A stretch of 64,000 bases of DNA from assembly GCF_007827595.1 (NCBI RefSeq), contig NZ_VISR01000005.1, forward strand, positions 310,001 to 374,000, given 5' to 3'. Position numbers and translations under genes: made by a program. Of this stretch, positions 55,487 to 63,932 are shown one piece after another. The notes beneath the pieces are model-generated. The model had not been told where the DNA came from and did no database searches. It saw only the letters and a program-made list of their open reading frames with translations. The DNA is from Streptomyces sp. BK340. Its GTDB lineage: Bacteria > Actinomycetota > Actinomycetes > Streptomycetales > Streptomycetaceae. How positions within the stretch are numbered: position 1 is the stretch's first letter; each line of letters opens with the position of its first letter.

Positions 55487-56129
55487 GTCCGCTTCCGTTC
55501 CTGTCCGACGGGTTCGATTCGTTCTCGGCGCCGACGCCCAACTGGCGGGCGAGGCGTTTCAGGCCCCGGTGGGCGGCGGTCCGCACCGCTCCCGGCCGCT
55601 TGCCCAGGACGCGTGCGGCGGCGGGGCCGTCCAGGCCGACCACGACCCGCAGGAGCACGGCCTCGGCCTGGTCCCCCGGCAGCGAGCGGACCAGTTCCAG
55701 GGCCCGCTCGGTGGAGAGGGACTCCAGGGCCAGGTCGGGGGTGCTGTGCGGGGCGGGCAGGTCCAGTACGTCCTGCTCGGTCCCGCCCGCCCGGGGCCGT
55801 ACGCGCAGGCGGCGCAGATGGTCCAGTGCCCGGTGCCGGGCGATGGTCGCCGTCCAGCCGCGGAACCCGGCCCCGTCCCCCTTGAAACGCCCGAGGTCAC
55901 GGGTGATCTCCAGCCAGGCGTCGGACGCCACGTCCTCCGCGTCGTCGCCGACGAGCCCGCGCAGATAGCCGAGCAGGTTCGGCTGCACGATCCGGTAGAC
56001 GACCGCGAAAGCGTTTTCGTCACCGTCCTGGGCCCGCGCGACTGCCGCTCCCAGCTCCGCGTCGTACGTCTGCACGCGCCGGGGGTGCCCTACCTGGCCC
56101 ACAACTGTCCTCGTTCGCACGGGGTTCAT
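55479..56129 (-). CDS. ECF sigma factor
   Basis: A sigma-70 family ECF protein. Region 2: AFAVVYRIVQPNLLGYLRGL, AEDVASDAWLEITRDLGRFK and FRGWTATIARHRALDHLRRL. Region 4: ALELVRSLPGDQAEAVLLRV, LDGPAAARVLGKRPGAVRTA and AHRGLKRLARQLG. The C-terminal tail is polar. ATG 56129 gives 216 residues; GTG near 56075 (VQTYDAELGAAVARAQ) would remove a basic N-terminal extension and fits the family better. It is divergent from the matA/matB operon across about 430 bases, so that operon is a possible target. Confidence 0.88.
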   Translation of the reverse strand: MNPVRTRTVVGQVGHPRRVQTYDAELGAAVARAQDGDENAFAVVYRIVQPNLLGYLRGLVGDDAEDVASDAWLEITRDLGRFKGDGAGFRGWTATIARHRALDHLRRLRVRPRAGGTEQDVLDLPAPHSTPDLALESLSTERALELVRSLPGDQAEAVLLRVVVGLDGPAAARVLGKRPGAVRTAAHRGLKRLARQLGVGAENESNPSDRNGSGHG

Positions 56130-56563
56130 GGCGTTCGTCCTCCGCCGTGCTCCGGTCGCGTCGACGGCCCCCCACAGTGACCAGCGTCAGTTCTCACAGA
56201 AGTGTCACAACGCACCGTGCGTCTTCACTTCGTGGCCGTCCGTGCCGGGTGACGTTTCGTGTCGGCTCTGCGCTGCATGGCGTGGGAACCGGGTCCGCGC
56301 GTGGCCCAGGGCGATCGCCCGGCCGGAAGCCGGCACCACGATCCGCCATTCCCCGGACCTCTCTCCGTGGCGCTGCTGACTCCCCCCGGCAGCGGCACGG
56401 AGAGGGACGGGGGCGGCCGGAACCCACCCACTGCGCGGGTTCCGGCCGCCCCCGCATGCCTCGGTGGTGAGGCGGCCGTCGGCCGGGGTGTAACACTTTC
56501 GGCCGAGTCCGCTCTGTCCATGTGGACGACCGTGCCGGTCGGCCAGGACAGGGGACGCGACTC
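56130..56563. other. Intergenic region with a strong hairpin
   Basis: 434 bases between divergent genes with no convincing protein-coding frame. The 5' part would hold the sigma gene promoter. A large hairpin lies at 56409-56453. The last ~80 bases before the matA-like start are richer in AT (GTGTAACACTTTCGG at about 56489) and probably hold its promoter. A small RNA ending in the hairpin is possible. Confidence 0.45.
56409..56453. terminator. 17-bp perfect hairpin, terminator-like
   Basis: GGGGGCGGCCGGAACCC (56409-56425) pairs with GGGTTCCGGCCGCCCCC (56437-56453) across an 11-base loop. It is as strong as a factor-independent terminator on either strand, yet no gene ends nearby, so it may end a small RNA or act in the matA leader. 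Confidence 0.6.
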
Positions 56564-57208
56564 GTGCAGTGGACGAACGACGGCGGCGGAGGGTACGGCG
56601 AGGATCCGTACGGCGGCGTCGGGTACGCGTATGCCTACGGCCACGAGTACGGCGGCAGTGCCACCGCCGACACGGCCCCGATGCCCTGGTACCCGGCGGA
56701 ACCCGCGCCGCCTGTGGGGTTCGACACATCCGACCGTCCCGTACCGGAACCGGGCACGCCGACGGGCGAGTCGGTGCGGCCCGTCTTCGTCGATTCCTCG
56801 GGGCGCCGCCAGCGCCGCGTGCTTCGTGCCGCCCGGCTGCTGGTGGTCCCCGCCGGCGGCTACGTCGCCCTGCTGATCAGCACGATGCTGGGCGGCCCCA
56901 GCATCAGCTCCCCGTTCGTGCCGCAGTCGGGCGCCGAGCATTCCGCCGTGCCTCGCGCGACCGCACCGGACTCCCCGCCCGGCACGGGCCGTACCGCGGG
57001 GAGCGGGGGCCCCGCCGCGGCGAGGCAGAAATCCGGCCCCGCAGCGCAGAAGACCTCCAGCCCCACCTACCGGCCGGCAGCGTCGACCGCCCCTGCGGCC
57101 ACGTCCGCGCCCACCGGGACCACGTCCCCGGCCTCGACCACCGCCTCCGCTCCCACCCACACCTCCAAGGGGCGTGCCGTCGGCTCGTTCCACAACCCCG
57201 TGAAGTGA
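56564..57208 (+). CDS. matA: MatA-like membrane protein upstream of matB
   Basis: A 214-residue protein with an acidic/Gly/Tyr-rich cytoplasmic head (DGGGGYGEDPYGGVGYAYAY), one membrane helix (LLVVPAGGYVALLISTMLGG) after RRQRRVLRAARL, and an extracellular Ser/Thr/Pro/Ala-rich domain (TSAPTGTTSPASTTASAPTH). This matches the accessory gene that precedes the deacetylase-glycosyltransferase fusion in Streptomyces mat loci, which make a PNAG-like surface polymer. The gene name is given by position and design. The start is GTG 56564 after AGGGGA; ATG 56522 is in frame. The stop touches an in-frame GTG of the next gene (GTGA at 57205-57208). Confidence 0.7.
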   Translation: MQWTNDGGGGYGEDPYGGVGYAYAYGHEYGGSATADTAPMPWYPAEPAPPVGFDTSDRPVPEPGTPTGESVRPVFVDSSGRRQRRVLRAARLLVVPAGGYVALLISTMLGGPSISSPFVPQSGAEHSAVPRATAPDSPPGTGRTAGSGGPAAARQKSGPAAQKTSSPTYRPAASTAPAATSAPTGTTSPASTTASAPTHTSKGRAVGSFHNPVK

Positions 57209-57222
57209 TCCAGGGCCCCGAC

Positions 57223-59556
57223 GTGACCGATCGCCGACGCCGCAAGGCTCCTCCCCGCCGCCGCACCCGTACCCGCCAGGCCGCACCGCGCACCCACTGG
57301 CTGCTGCTGAGCGTGCTCGCGGTGACCCTGTCGACGGCGCTCCTGCTGCAGGGCTACACCCACCACATGTTCGGCATCACCTCGGATGCCGTGACCGGGC
57401 CCCCGGGACGGAGCGAGGCGGTGCCCGCCCAGGTGGCCCGCGGCGGCCCCGTCATCGCGAACGCCGACGCCTCCGCGCGCACCGTCGGACCGAAGGCCCG
57501 CACCATCGCGCTCACCTTCGACGACGGCCCCGACCCCGTCTGGACGCCGCGCATCCTGGACGTGCTGCGCCGCAACCACGTGCACGCGACGTTCTTCGTC
57601 GTCGGAACCCAGGTCGTGGCCCACCCGGAGCTGGTCCGCCGGATCGTCGCCGACGGCCACCAGATCGGCATCCACACCTTCACCCATCCCGACCTGGCCC
57701 GCCTCGCCCCATGGCAGCGCTCCCTGGAACTGCGGGAGACGCAGCTGGCGGTGGCCGGCGCCGCCGGGGTCACCACCGCACTGCTGAGGCCGCCGTACTC
57801 CTCGGAGAACGACGCGCTGGACGACGCCGACTGGTCCGTCCTCCAGCAGGCCGACGCCGCGGGCTACGTCACGGTGCTCTCCACCCAGGACGCGGAGGAC
57901 TGGCAGCGTCCCGGTGCGGACCGCATCCTCGCGAACGCGACACCGCACGGGCGCGCCGGGCAGATCCTGCTGATGCACGACGGCGGCGGTGACCGGTCCC
58001 AGACCGTCGCCGCGCTGAGCACCCTGATCCCACGGCTCAAGGCACACGGTCTCCGGTTCGCCACGGTCGGCGCCGCGGTCGGCATGGCCGGACCCGTCCA
58101 GCCCGCCGGACTCGGCGACCGTCTGCAGGGGATGGCTTTCATCGAGGTGCTGCAGGGCGGCGACCTGGTCGTGTGGCTGCTGGGCGTGTTGATGTACGCG
58201 GCCGGAGCGATCAGCGTGCTGCGCGCGGCGGTCGTGCTGGTCGCGGCTCGCCGGCACCGGCGCCTGCGCTCCCGGGGCCGGTCCTGGGGGCTGCCGGTGA
58301 CCGAGCCGGTCAGCGTCATCGTCCCCGCGTACAACGAGAGCGCCGGGATCGAGGCGGCCGTACGCTCACTGCTCGCCTCGGACCATCCGGTCGAGATCAT
58401 CGTGGTGGACGACGGCTCGACCGACGGCACTGCCGATCTGGTGGAGTCGCTCCGCCTGCCGGTACGGGTGATCCGCCAGCAGAACGCGGGCAAGCCCGCC
58501 GCCCTCAACACCGGACTCGCCGCCGCCACCTACGACCTGGTGGTCATGGTCGACGGTGACACGGTCTTCGACCCCGACACCGTCCGCGCGATCGTGCAGC
58601 CCTTCGCCGACCCCCGGGTGGGCGCCGTCTCGGGCAACGCCAAGGTCGTCAACCGCGGTGGCCTGCTGGGCCGCTGGCAGCACATCGAGTACGTGGTCGG
58701 CTTCAACCTCGACCGCCGTCTGTTCGACCTCGCAGAGTGCATGCCGACCGTGCCCGGAGCGGTCGGCGCGTTCCGCCGCCGGGCACTGCTCGACCTCGGC
58801 GGGGTCAGCGACGTCACCCTCGCCGAGGACACCGACCTCACCATGGCGCTGTGCCGCGCCGGCTGGCGCGTGGTGTACGAGGAGAGCGCGCGGGCGTGGA
58901 CCGAGGCCCCCGCGTCGCTGAGCGCCCTGTGGCGTCAGCGGTACCGCTGGTGCTACGGCACCCTGCAGGCGATGTGGAAGCACCGCGGCGCGCTCGTGCA
59001 GCGCGGCGCGGCCGGAAAACTCGGCCGCCGGGGCCTGGGCTACCTGCTGCTCTTCCAGGTGCTGCTGCCGCTGCTCGCACCCGCCGTGGACATCTTCGCC
59101 GTGTACGGGCTGCTCTTCCTCGATCCGGTCCGGGTCGTCGGGCTGTGGCTCGCCTTCCTCCTGTTGCAACTCATGATGGGCCTGTACGCGTTCCGTCTGG
59201 ACGGAGAGCGACCAGGCCCGCTGTGGAGCCTGCCGTTGCAGCAGTTCGTGTACCGCCAGCTGATGTACCTGGTGGTGATCCAGTCCGTCTTCACCGCCGT
59301 GTCGGGCTCCCGGCTGAGGTGGCAGCGCATGGAGCGCTACGGCAGCCTGCAGGCCCCGGTGGGGGCGGAGGCGCCCGGCAAGGACCGCCCTGCGCAGGGC
59401 CCCGTCAGTCCGCAGCGGCCGCCCTGTCACAGCGGTCCGCAGCCGGCGCCGTGCACCCCCGTCCAGCAGCCGGCGCCGCACGGCGGCCTTCCCCAGCCTC
59501 CGCCGCACCCGGGTTTCCTGCAGCCCGGACCGTACGAGACACAGCAGTTGTACTGA
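57223..59556 (+). CDS. matB: Bifunctional NodB deacetylase / GT2 polysaccharide synthase (MatB-like)
   Basis: A 777-residue fusion that should make and partly deacetylate a beta-1,6-GlcNAc-type polymer at the membrane. After a membrane helix (WLLLSVLAVTLSTALLLQGY) comes a NodB domain: IALTFDDGPDPVWTPRILDV (~residue 100), GIHTFTHPDLARL, LLRPPYSSENDA and ILLMHDGGGDRSQTV. A helix pair leads to the processive GT2 domain: VSVIVPAYNESAGIEAAVRS (~362), IIVVDDGSTDGTADLVE, VMVDGDTVFDPDTVRAIV (DxD), LAEDTDLTMALCRAGW and RQRYRWCYGTLQAMWK. Three or more C-terminal helices and a Pro-rich tail follow. The start is GTG 57223; GTG 57205, overlapping the matA stop, is an alternative. Confidence 0.88.
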   Translation: MTDRRRRKAPPRRRTRTRQAAPRTHWLLLSVLAVTLSTALLLQGYTHHMFGITSDAVTGPPGRSEAVPAQVARGGPVIANADASARTVGPKARTIALTFDDGPDPVWTPRILDVLRRNHVHATFFVVGTQVVAHPELVRRIVADGHQIGIHTFTHPDLARLAPWQRSLELRETQLAVAGAAGVTTALLRPPYSSENDALDDADWSVLQQADAAGYVTVLSTQDAEDWQRPGADRILANATPHGRAGQILLMHDGGGDRSQTVAALSTLIPRLKAHGLRFATVGAAVGMAGPVQPAGLGDRLQGMAFIEVLQGGDLVVWLLGVLMYAAGAISVLRAAVVLVAARRHRRLRSRGRSWGLPVTEPVSVIVPAYNESAGIEAAVRSLLASDHPVEIIVVDDGSTDGTADLVESLRLPVRVIRQQNAGKPAALNTGLAAATYDLVVMVDGDTVFDPDTVRAIVQPFADPRVGAVSGNAKVVNRGGLLGRWQHIEYVVGFNLDRRLFDLAECMPTVPGAVGAFRRRALLDLGGVSDVTLAEDTDLTMALCRAGWRVVYEESARAWTEAPASLSALWRQRYRWCYGTLQAMWKHRGALVQRGAAGKLGRRGLGYLLLFQVLLPLLAPAVDIFAVYGLLFLDPVRVVGLWLAFLLLQLMMGLYAFRLDGERPGPLWSLPLQQFVYRQLMYLVVIQSVFTAVSGSRLRWQRMERYGSLQAPVGAEAPGKDRPAQGPVSPQRPPCHSGPQPAPCTPVQQPAPHGGLPQPPPHPGFLQPGPYETQQLY

Positions 59557-59576
59557 GAGAACAGTGAGCAGAGCCC

Positions 59577-61892
59577 ATGAGCGGACACCGGCGCCGGCCG
59601 CCGCAGCGCCTCAACAGCGGCACGCGTGGCGGAGGTGACCGCGGCACGGGCCGCCGGGCCGTACGTCGTGACCAGGCCCCACGAGAGGAAGTGCCGGGCC
59701 GCGCCAAAAGAAGGGCGCCGCAGCAGAAACGTTGGATCGACTACCCGCGCCGGGGCAGGACGGGCCCGCGGCGCTGGCTGCCGTCGGTGCTCCAGGTGCT
59801 GTCGCTCTTCCTGCTCGTCCTCGGCGGTACGGCGGCGGTCGTCGGCTACGCCTACGCCACGGTCACCATCCCCGACCCCAATCCCAGGACACTGCTGCAG
59901 AACAACGTCTACTACTGGTCGGACGGCACCGTCCTGGCGACCGACGGCAGCGTCAACCGGCAGAACGTCACCCTGGCGCAGGTGCCCGCGGACGTGCGGT
60001 GGGACTTCATCGCGGCGGAGAACTCGTCCTTCTACACCGACCCGGGCATCGACCCGCAGGGCATCGCCCGCGCGGTCCTCCACATGGCCGAGGGCGACTC
60101 CGTCCAGTCCGGTTCGACGATCACCCAGCAGTTCGTCAAGAACACGTACCTGGACCAGTCGCAGACGATCTCCCGCAAGTTCAAGGAACTGCTGATCTCG
60201 TCCAAGATCGGCGCCAGCATGTCGAAGCAGCAGATCCTCCAGGGATACCTGAACACCTGCTACTTCGGCCGCCAGGCCAACGGCGTCCAAGCCGCTGCCC
60301 GCATGTACTACAACCTGCCGGTGGAGAAGGTCGACGTGAGCCAGGGAGCCTTCCTCGCCGCGGCGGTCAACGAGCCGAGCCTCTTCCAGTACGCGGACTC
60401 CGACCCCAAGGCCAGGGCGAAGGCCGAGTCCCGCTGGTCCTGGGTGCTCGACCGGATGGTGGAGACCGGCAGGCTGACGTCGCAGCAGCGGGCCCGGTAC
60501 ACCGCAGCGGACTTCCCGACGCCCAGGAAGTGGGCCCCCGGCTCGGGACTGACCGGCCAGACCGGCTACCTGGTCCAACTGGCCCGGTCGTACGTCCAGG
60601 CGCACGACCCGGCCGTCACCGACGACAGTCTGAGCCGGGGCGGTTACCAGATCCGCACCACCTTCGACCGGAAGAAGACGGCGGAGCTGTCCAAGGCCGT
60701 CGCGAACGTGCGCAAGGAGCGGCTCGACCCCGCCCACCGGTCGGTCGACCGGGACGTGCAGGTCGGAGCCGCCTCGGTGGACCCCGGGACCGGCAGGATC
60801 CTGGCCGTCTACGGCGGCCCCGGCTACGACCGGGCCCACTACTCGGACAACGCCGACACCTCCGGCGTCCCGGTGGGATCGACGTTCAAACCGGTCGTCC
60901 TCGCCGCCGCGCTCCAGCACGGAGCCGTCATGCGACCCGGCGGGCCCGCCCAGGCGGTCACCCCGGCCAGCAAGTTCAACGGTGACGACGGCATCAGGAT
61001 CAAGGACCAGCAGGGCAGCTACGTCACCGACGACAAGGACCCCACCGGCTTCCTCCACCAGCACAACGACACCGCGCACCGCTGGGGCTACATCTCGCTG
61101 CGCACGGCCATGGAGCAGTCGGTCAACACGCCGTACGTGCAACTGGGAGAGGACGTCGGCTACGACAACGTCGCGAAGACGGCCCAGGCCCTCGGCCTGC
61201 GCTCCGGCAGCCTCGCCGCCCCCAGCGCCGGCTTCTACATCGGCACCTCGACACCGAGCGCCATCCGCATGGCAGGCGCCTACGCGACCTTCGCCGCCTC
61301 CGGTACGCAGACCACCCCGTACTCGGTGACCAAGGTGACCCACAACGGCACGGCGCTGCACGGCTTCACCGCCCCCGCCCCGGTACGGGCCCTTCCGTCG
61401 GCCGTCGCCGACCATGTGACCGACGTGCTCCGCGGCGTCATAGCCCGGGGCACCGGAACCAAGGCCCAGGCCCTCGGCAGGACGGCCGCGGGCAAGACGG
61501 GAACCACCGACGACTACCGGTCGGCCTGGTTCGTCGGCTACACCCCCCAACTCGCCACCTCCGTGGTCCTCTTCCGAGAGGACCCGAAACATCCCCAGCT
61601 GCAGTCCCTGGTCGGCGTCGGCGGCCTCCAGAAGGTGTTCGGCGGCGACATCCCGACCGAGATCTGGACCCAGTACATGCGCGGCGCCCTCACCGGCCTC
61701 CCCGACACCCCCTTCCCCACGCCCACGCCCCTGGGGCACGGCGCCGACGAACCCGGCGCTCCCTCTCCCACTCCGTCCGCACACCCGGACAAGCGGGGTG
61801 GCAAGGACGGCAGGAAGACGTCCCCCACCGTCGCTCCCAAGCCGGGTACCCCGGCACCCCGCCCCAAATGTCACGGGCACCGGTGCCGTTGA
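59577..61892 (+). CDS. Class A penicillin-binding protein, complete
   Basis: A 771-residue peptidoglycan synthase with both activities. A long basic cytoplasmic tail (RRRPPQRLNSGTRGG) and one helix (VLQVLSLFLLVLGGTAAVV) precede the GT51 domain: AAENSSFYTDPGIDPQGIAR, SGSTITQQFVKNTYLDQSQT, ILQGYLNTCYFGRQANGVQA. The transpeptidase has all motifs: SxxK in VGSTFKPVVLAAAL (~434), SxN in MEQSVNTPYVQLGED, KTG in AAGKTGTTDDYRSAWFVG. The C-terminus is a Pro/Ser/Thr tail. ATG 59577 is 20 bases after matB, so it is the third gene of that operon. Its pairing with matB suggests coordinated polymer and wall synthesis at tips. It contrasts with the short PBP at 11616. Confidence 0.93.
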   Translation: MSGHRRRPPQRLNSGTRGGGDRGTGRRAVRRDQAPREEVPGRAKRRAPQQKRWIDYPRRGRTGPRRWLPSVLQVLSLFLLVLGGTAAVVGYAYATVTIPDPNPRTLLQNNVYYWSDGTVLATDGSVNRQNVTLAQVPADVRWDFIAAENSSFYTDPGIDPQGIARAVLHMAEGDSVQSGSTITQQFVKNTYLDQSQTISRKFKELLISSKIGASMSKQQILQGYLNTCYFGRQANGVQAAARMYYNLPVEKVDVSQGAFLAAAVNEPSLFQYADSDPKARAKAESRWSWVLDRMVETGRLTSQQRARYTAADFPTPRKWAPGSGLTGQTGYLVQLARSYVQAHDPAVTDDSLSRGGYQIRTTFDRKKTAELSKAVANVRKERLDPAHRSVDRDVQVGAASVDPGTGRILAVYGGPGYDRAHYSDNADTSGVPVGSTFKPVVLAAALQHGAVMRPGGPAQAVTPASKFNGDDGIRIKDQQGSYVTDDKDPTGFLHQHNDTAHRWGYISLRTAMEQSVNTPYVQLGEDVGYDNVAKTAQALGLRSGSLAAPSAGFYIGTSTPSAIRMAGAYATFAASGTQTTPYSVTKVTHNGTALHGFTAPAPVRALPSAVADHVTDVLRGVIARGTGTKAQALGRTAAGKTGTTDDYRSAWFVGYTPQLATSVVLFREDPKHPQLQSLVGVGGLQKVFGGDIPTEIWTQYMRGALTGLPDTPFPTPTPLGHGADEPGAPSPTPSAHPDKRGGKDGRKTSPTVAPKPGTPAPRPKCHGHRCR

Positions 61893-61974
61893 GCCTTGCC
61901 CGGCGGGATTTTGCAGACGTCTGATGGAACGTCAACTCCACATTGGGTCTTGCCGGTTGCTGTGCAAGCCTCTA

Positions 61975-62016
61975 GGTTAAGCGCGCTCTTAAATATACTT
62001 AACTGCGTACTTAAGC
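61975..62016 (+). promoter_or_regulatory. AT-rich TTAAG-containing promoter region of the M64 peptidase
   Basis: GTTAAGCGCGCTCTTAAATA followed by TACTTAACTGCGTACTTAAG carries several TTAA cores; GTTAAG and CTTAAC form an inverted repeat. It lies 15-50 bases before the GTG of the peptidase gene and is the most AT-rich patch in this part. It resembles the palindrome region at 10178-10209. Confidence 0.55.
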
Positions 62017-62025
62017 GAGGTCTCC

Positions 62026-63351
62026 GTGCAGCACCGCGCAAGACCACGTACGTGCAGGACCGTTGCTGTCACAGCTGCCTTGGCCGCTGCGGTGGCGTTG
62101 GCCGTCGGAGCGCACCCGGGGCCGGCCGAGGCGGCAGGCGCTGTCCCCGGCCCCACCCAGCGTGTCGAGTACTTCCCCGGCCCCGGAGCGGAACCCCGCC
62201 AGGTGACCGTCCCGGCGGACACCCCCGCCCGGACGGCACGCCGAACGCCGGCCCCGGCGGGCGCCACCGCGACGGCGAGGGCGCTCCAGCGGACCGGTCC
62301 GGTGGCCGGGCGGCTCGACCTGGTGGTGATGGGCGACGGCTACACCGCGGACGAGCAGGGCGAGTTCGCCTCGGACGCCGAGGAGAAGCTGGACGAGATC
62401 TTCGACATCGAGCCGTACCGGAGCTACCGCGGCCTGTTCAACATCTGGTTGGTCGGCGCCGTCTCCCGCGACTCCGGCGTCTCCGGCGACCCGACGGCCG
62501 ATGTCACCAAGGACACCGCGCTGGGCGCCCACTTCTTCTGCGACGGCCTCGAACGCCTGCTGTGCGTCGACACGGACAAGGTCGCGGACTACGCCGCTCT
62601 GGCCCCGGACGCCGACATCGTCTTCGTCATCGCCAACTCCGCCAAGTACGGCGGCGCGGGCTACGGCGCCGGCGACCTGCCGGCGGGCTCGCCCTTCCAC
62701 GGGGTGGCGACGATGTCGTCCGCGAACGACAGGTCGTACCTCATCGGCGCCCATGAACTGGGCCATTCCATAGGCCACTTGGCCGACGAGTACCAGTACG
62801 CGGGCTACGGCGCCTACCCGTACACCGACGAACCGGCCGAGGCCAACCTCACGCTCCGCCGCGACCCGGGCGCGTCGAAGTGGTACCGCTGGCTCGGGGC
62901 CGACGACCCGACGGGCTCGGTCGTGGGCACGTACGAGGGCGGGGGGTACTACGAGACGGGTGTCTACCGGCCGACCGAGACGTCCATCATGCGCTCCCTG
63001 GCCTCGACCGAGTTCAACGTCGTCGGCCGCGAGGCGATGATCGCCGGTTTCTACGCCGACGCGGACGCGCTGACGTCCTCCGTCCCCACGTCCCGGCCGC
63101 TGGGGCAGGGACGGCGGATCACCGTACGCCTCGCCCCGCTGACCGGCCTCGCCGACCTCGAACTGACCTGGTACGTCGACGGCAGACAGGTCCGGTCGGC
63201 CACGGGTGACCTTTCGGTGACACCGCACGAACTGGGTGTCCACGGCCGCGGCCACGAGGTCACGGCGACCGTGACCGACCGCACGACGGCGGTACGGGAC
63301 CCCGCGGTCCGGGCACAGACGACCGACTCGCTCACCTGGACGGTGCGGTGA
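62026..63351 (+). CDS. Secreted M64-family (IgA peptidase-like) metallopeptidase
   Basis: A 441-residue exported zinc protease. VTAALAAAVALAVGAHPGPA is the hydrophobic core and end of a signal peptide. LDLVVMGDGYTADEQGEFAS is the M64 hallmark; the zinc site is GAHELGHSIGHLADEYQYAG (HExxHxxGHxxDE). The GVATMSSANDRSYL strand precedes it. After ~residue 330 a small Ig-like or beta domain (GRRITVRLAPLTGLADLELT, ELGVHGRGHEVTATVTDRT) probably binds substrate or wall. The start is GTG 62026. Single gene, preceded by an AT-rich regulated promoter. Host or substrate proteins are unknown; despite the family name it need not cut IgA. Confidence 0.9.
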   Translation: MQHRARPRTCRTVAVTAALAAAVALAVGAHPGPAEAAGAVPGPTQRVEYFPGPGAEPRQVTVPADTPARTARRTPAPAGATATARALQRTGPVAGRLDLVVMGDGYTADEQGEFASDAEEKLDEIFDIEPYRSYRGLFNIWLVGAVSRDSGVSGDPTADVTKDTALGAHFFCDGLERLLCVDTDKVADYAALAPDADIVFVIANSAKYGGAGYGAGDLPAGSPFHGVATMSSANDRSYLIGAHELGHSIGHLADEYQYAGYGAYPYTDEPAEANLTLRRDPGASKWYRWLGADDPTGSVVGTYEGGGYYETGVYRPTETSIMRSLASTEFNVVGREAMIAGFYADADALTSSVPTSRPLGQGRRITVRLAPLTGLADLELTWYVDGRQVRSATGDLSVTPHELGVHGRGHEVTATVTDRTTAVRDPAVRAQTTDSLTWTVR

Positions 63352-63369
63352 CGCGGTAGCCGCCGCGGC

Positions 63370-63819
63370 TCACTCGGTACCGGCGGGCCGGCGGGCGTCG
63401 TCGTCCGGGAAGAGGGCCGCGGCCACGTGCCGGGTGTCGGCGTACTCCACGACGGAGGCGATCCTGCCGTCGCGGACCGTGTAGATGCCGATGCAGCGGT
63501 TGTCGTAGGTGCCGCCGTACACGGTGGTGGCCCTGGAGGTCCATTCGGCCACCACGCGGTCGCCCTCGGCGATGGTGCTGACCAGTTCGATCTCCACGGT
63601 GCCGGGGACGAAGACCGTTCCCATGCTGCCGAGGAACTCGTCGACGATCTCGTCGCGTCCTCGCCACACCTTGGAGACGGGCAGGTCGCCCGGGTAGTGC
63701 CAGGTCGCGTCCTCGCGGAAGCTGTCGTGGATGACATCGGCGTCGCCGTCGCGGACGGCCTCGACGTAGCGGACGACGACGGCCCTGGGGTCGTCGGCCC
63801 TGGGGTCGTTGGTGGTCAT
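63370..63819 (-). CDS. SnoaL-like / nuclear transport factor 2-fold protein
   Basis: A 149-residue cone-shaped NTF2-fold protein: VVVRYVEAVRDGDADVIHDS, FREDATWHYPGDLPVSKVWR, GRDEIVDEFLGSMGTVFVPG, VVAEWTSRATTVYGGTYDNR and IGIYTVRDGRIASVVEYADT. This matches SnoaL_2/limonene-epoxide-hydrolase-like proteins. It may be an isomerase, hydrolase or binding protein. The ATG at 63819 has GGAG upstream (GAAAGGAGC). It is divergent from a LysR regulator with a 19-bp inverted repeat between them. Confidence 0.88.
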   Translation of the reverse strand: MTTNDPRADDPRAVVVRYVEAVRDGDADVIHDSFREDATWHYPGDLPVSKVWRGRDEIVDEFLGSMGTVFVPGTVEIELVSTIAEGDRVVAEWTSRATTVYGGTYDNRCIGIYTVRDGRIASVVEYADTRHVAAALFPDDDARRPAGTE

Positions 63820-63898
63820 GGGAGTGCTCCTTTCGGTACGGGGGGCTTTCATCGTGGGCGTCCCTTCGGCGGCCCGGCCAACAACGAAGCGGCCGGAC

Positions 63899-63917
63899 CG
63901 ACAACGCGGGGTTGTCG
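63899..63917. promoter_or_regulatory. Inverted repeat CGACAAC-N5-GTTGTCG, candidate LysR operator
   Basis: A perfect 7-bp inverted repeat around GCGGG in the 113-base gap between the SnoaL-like gene and the LysR gene. A further half-site-like ACAACG occurs at 63881-63886. It is correctly placed for a LysR-type activator site. Confidence 0.7.
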
Positions 63918-63932
63918 CATAGGGTCAGGGGC

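Noticed and set aside
56147..56496. Short frames in the sigma/matA intergenic region
   Set aside because: Arg/Pro-rich, no ribosome binding sites, interrupted by a strong hairpin.
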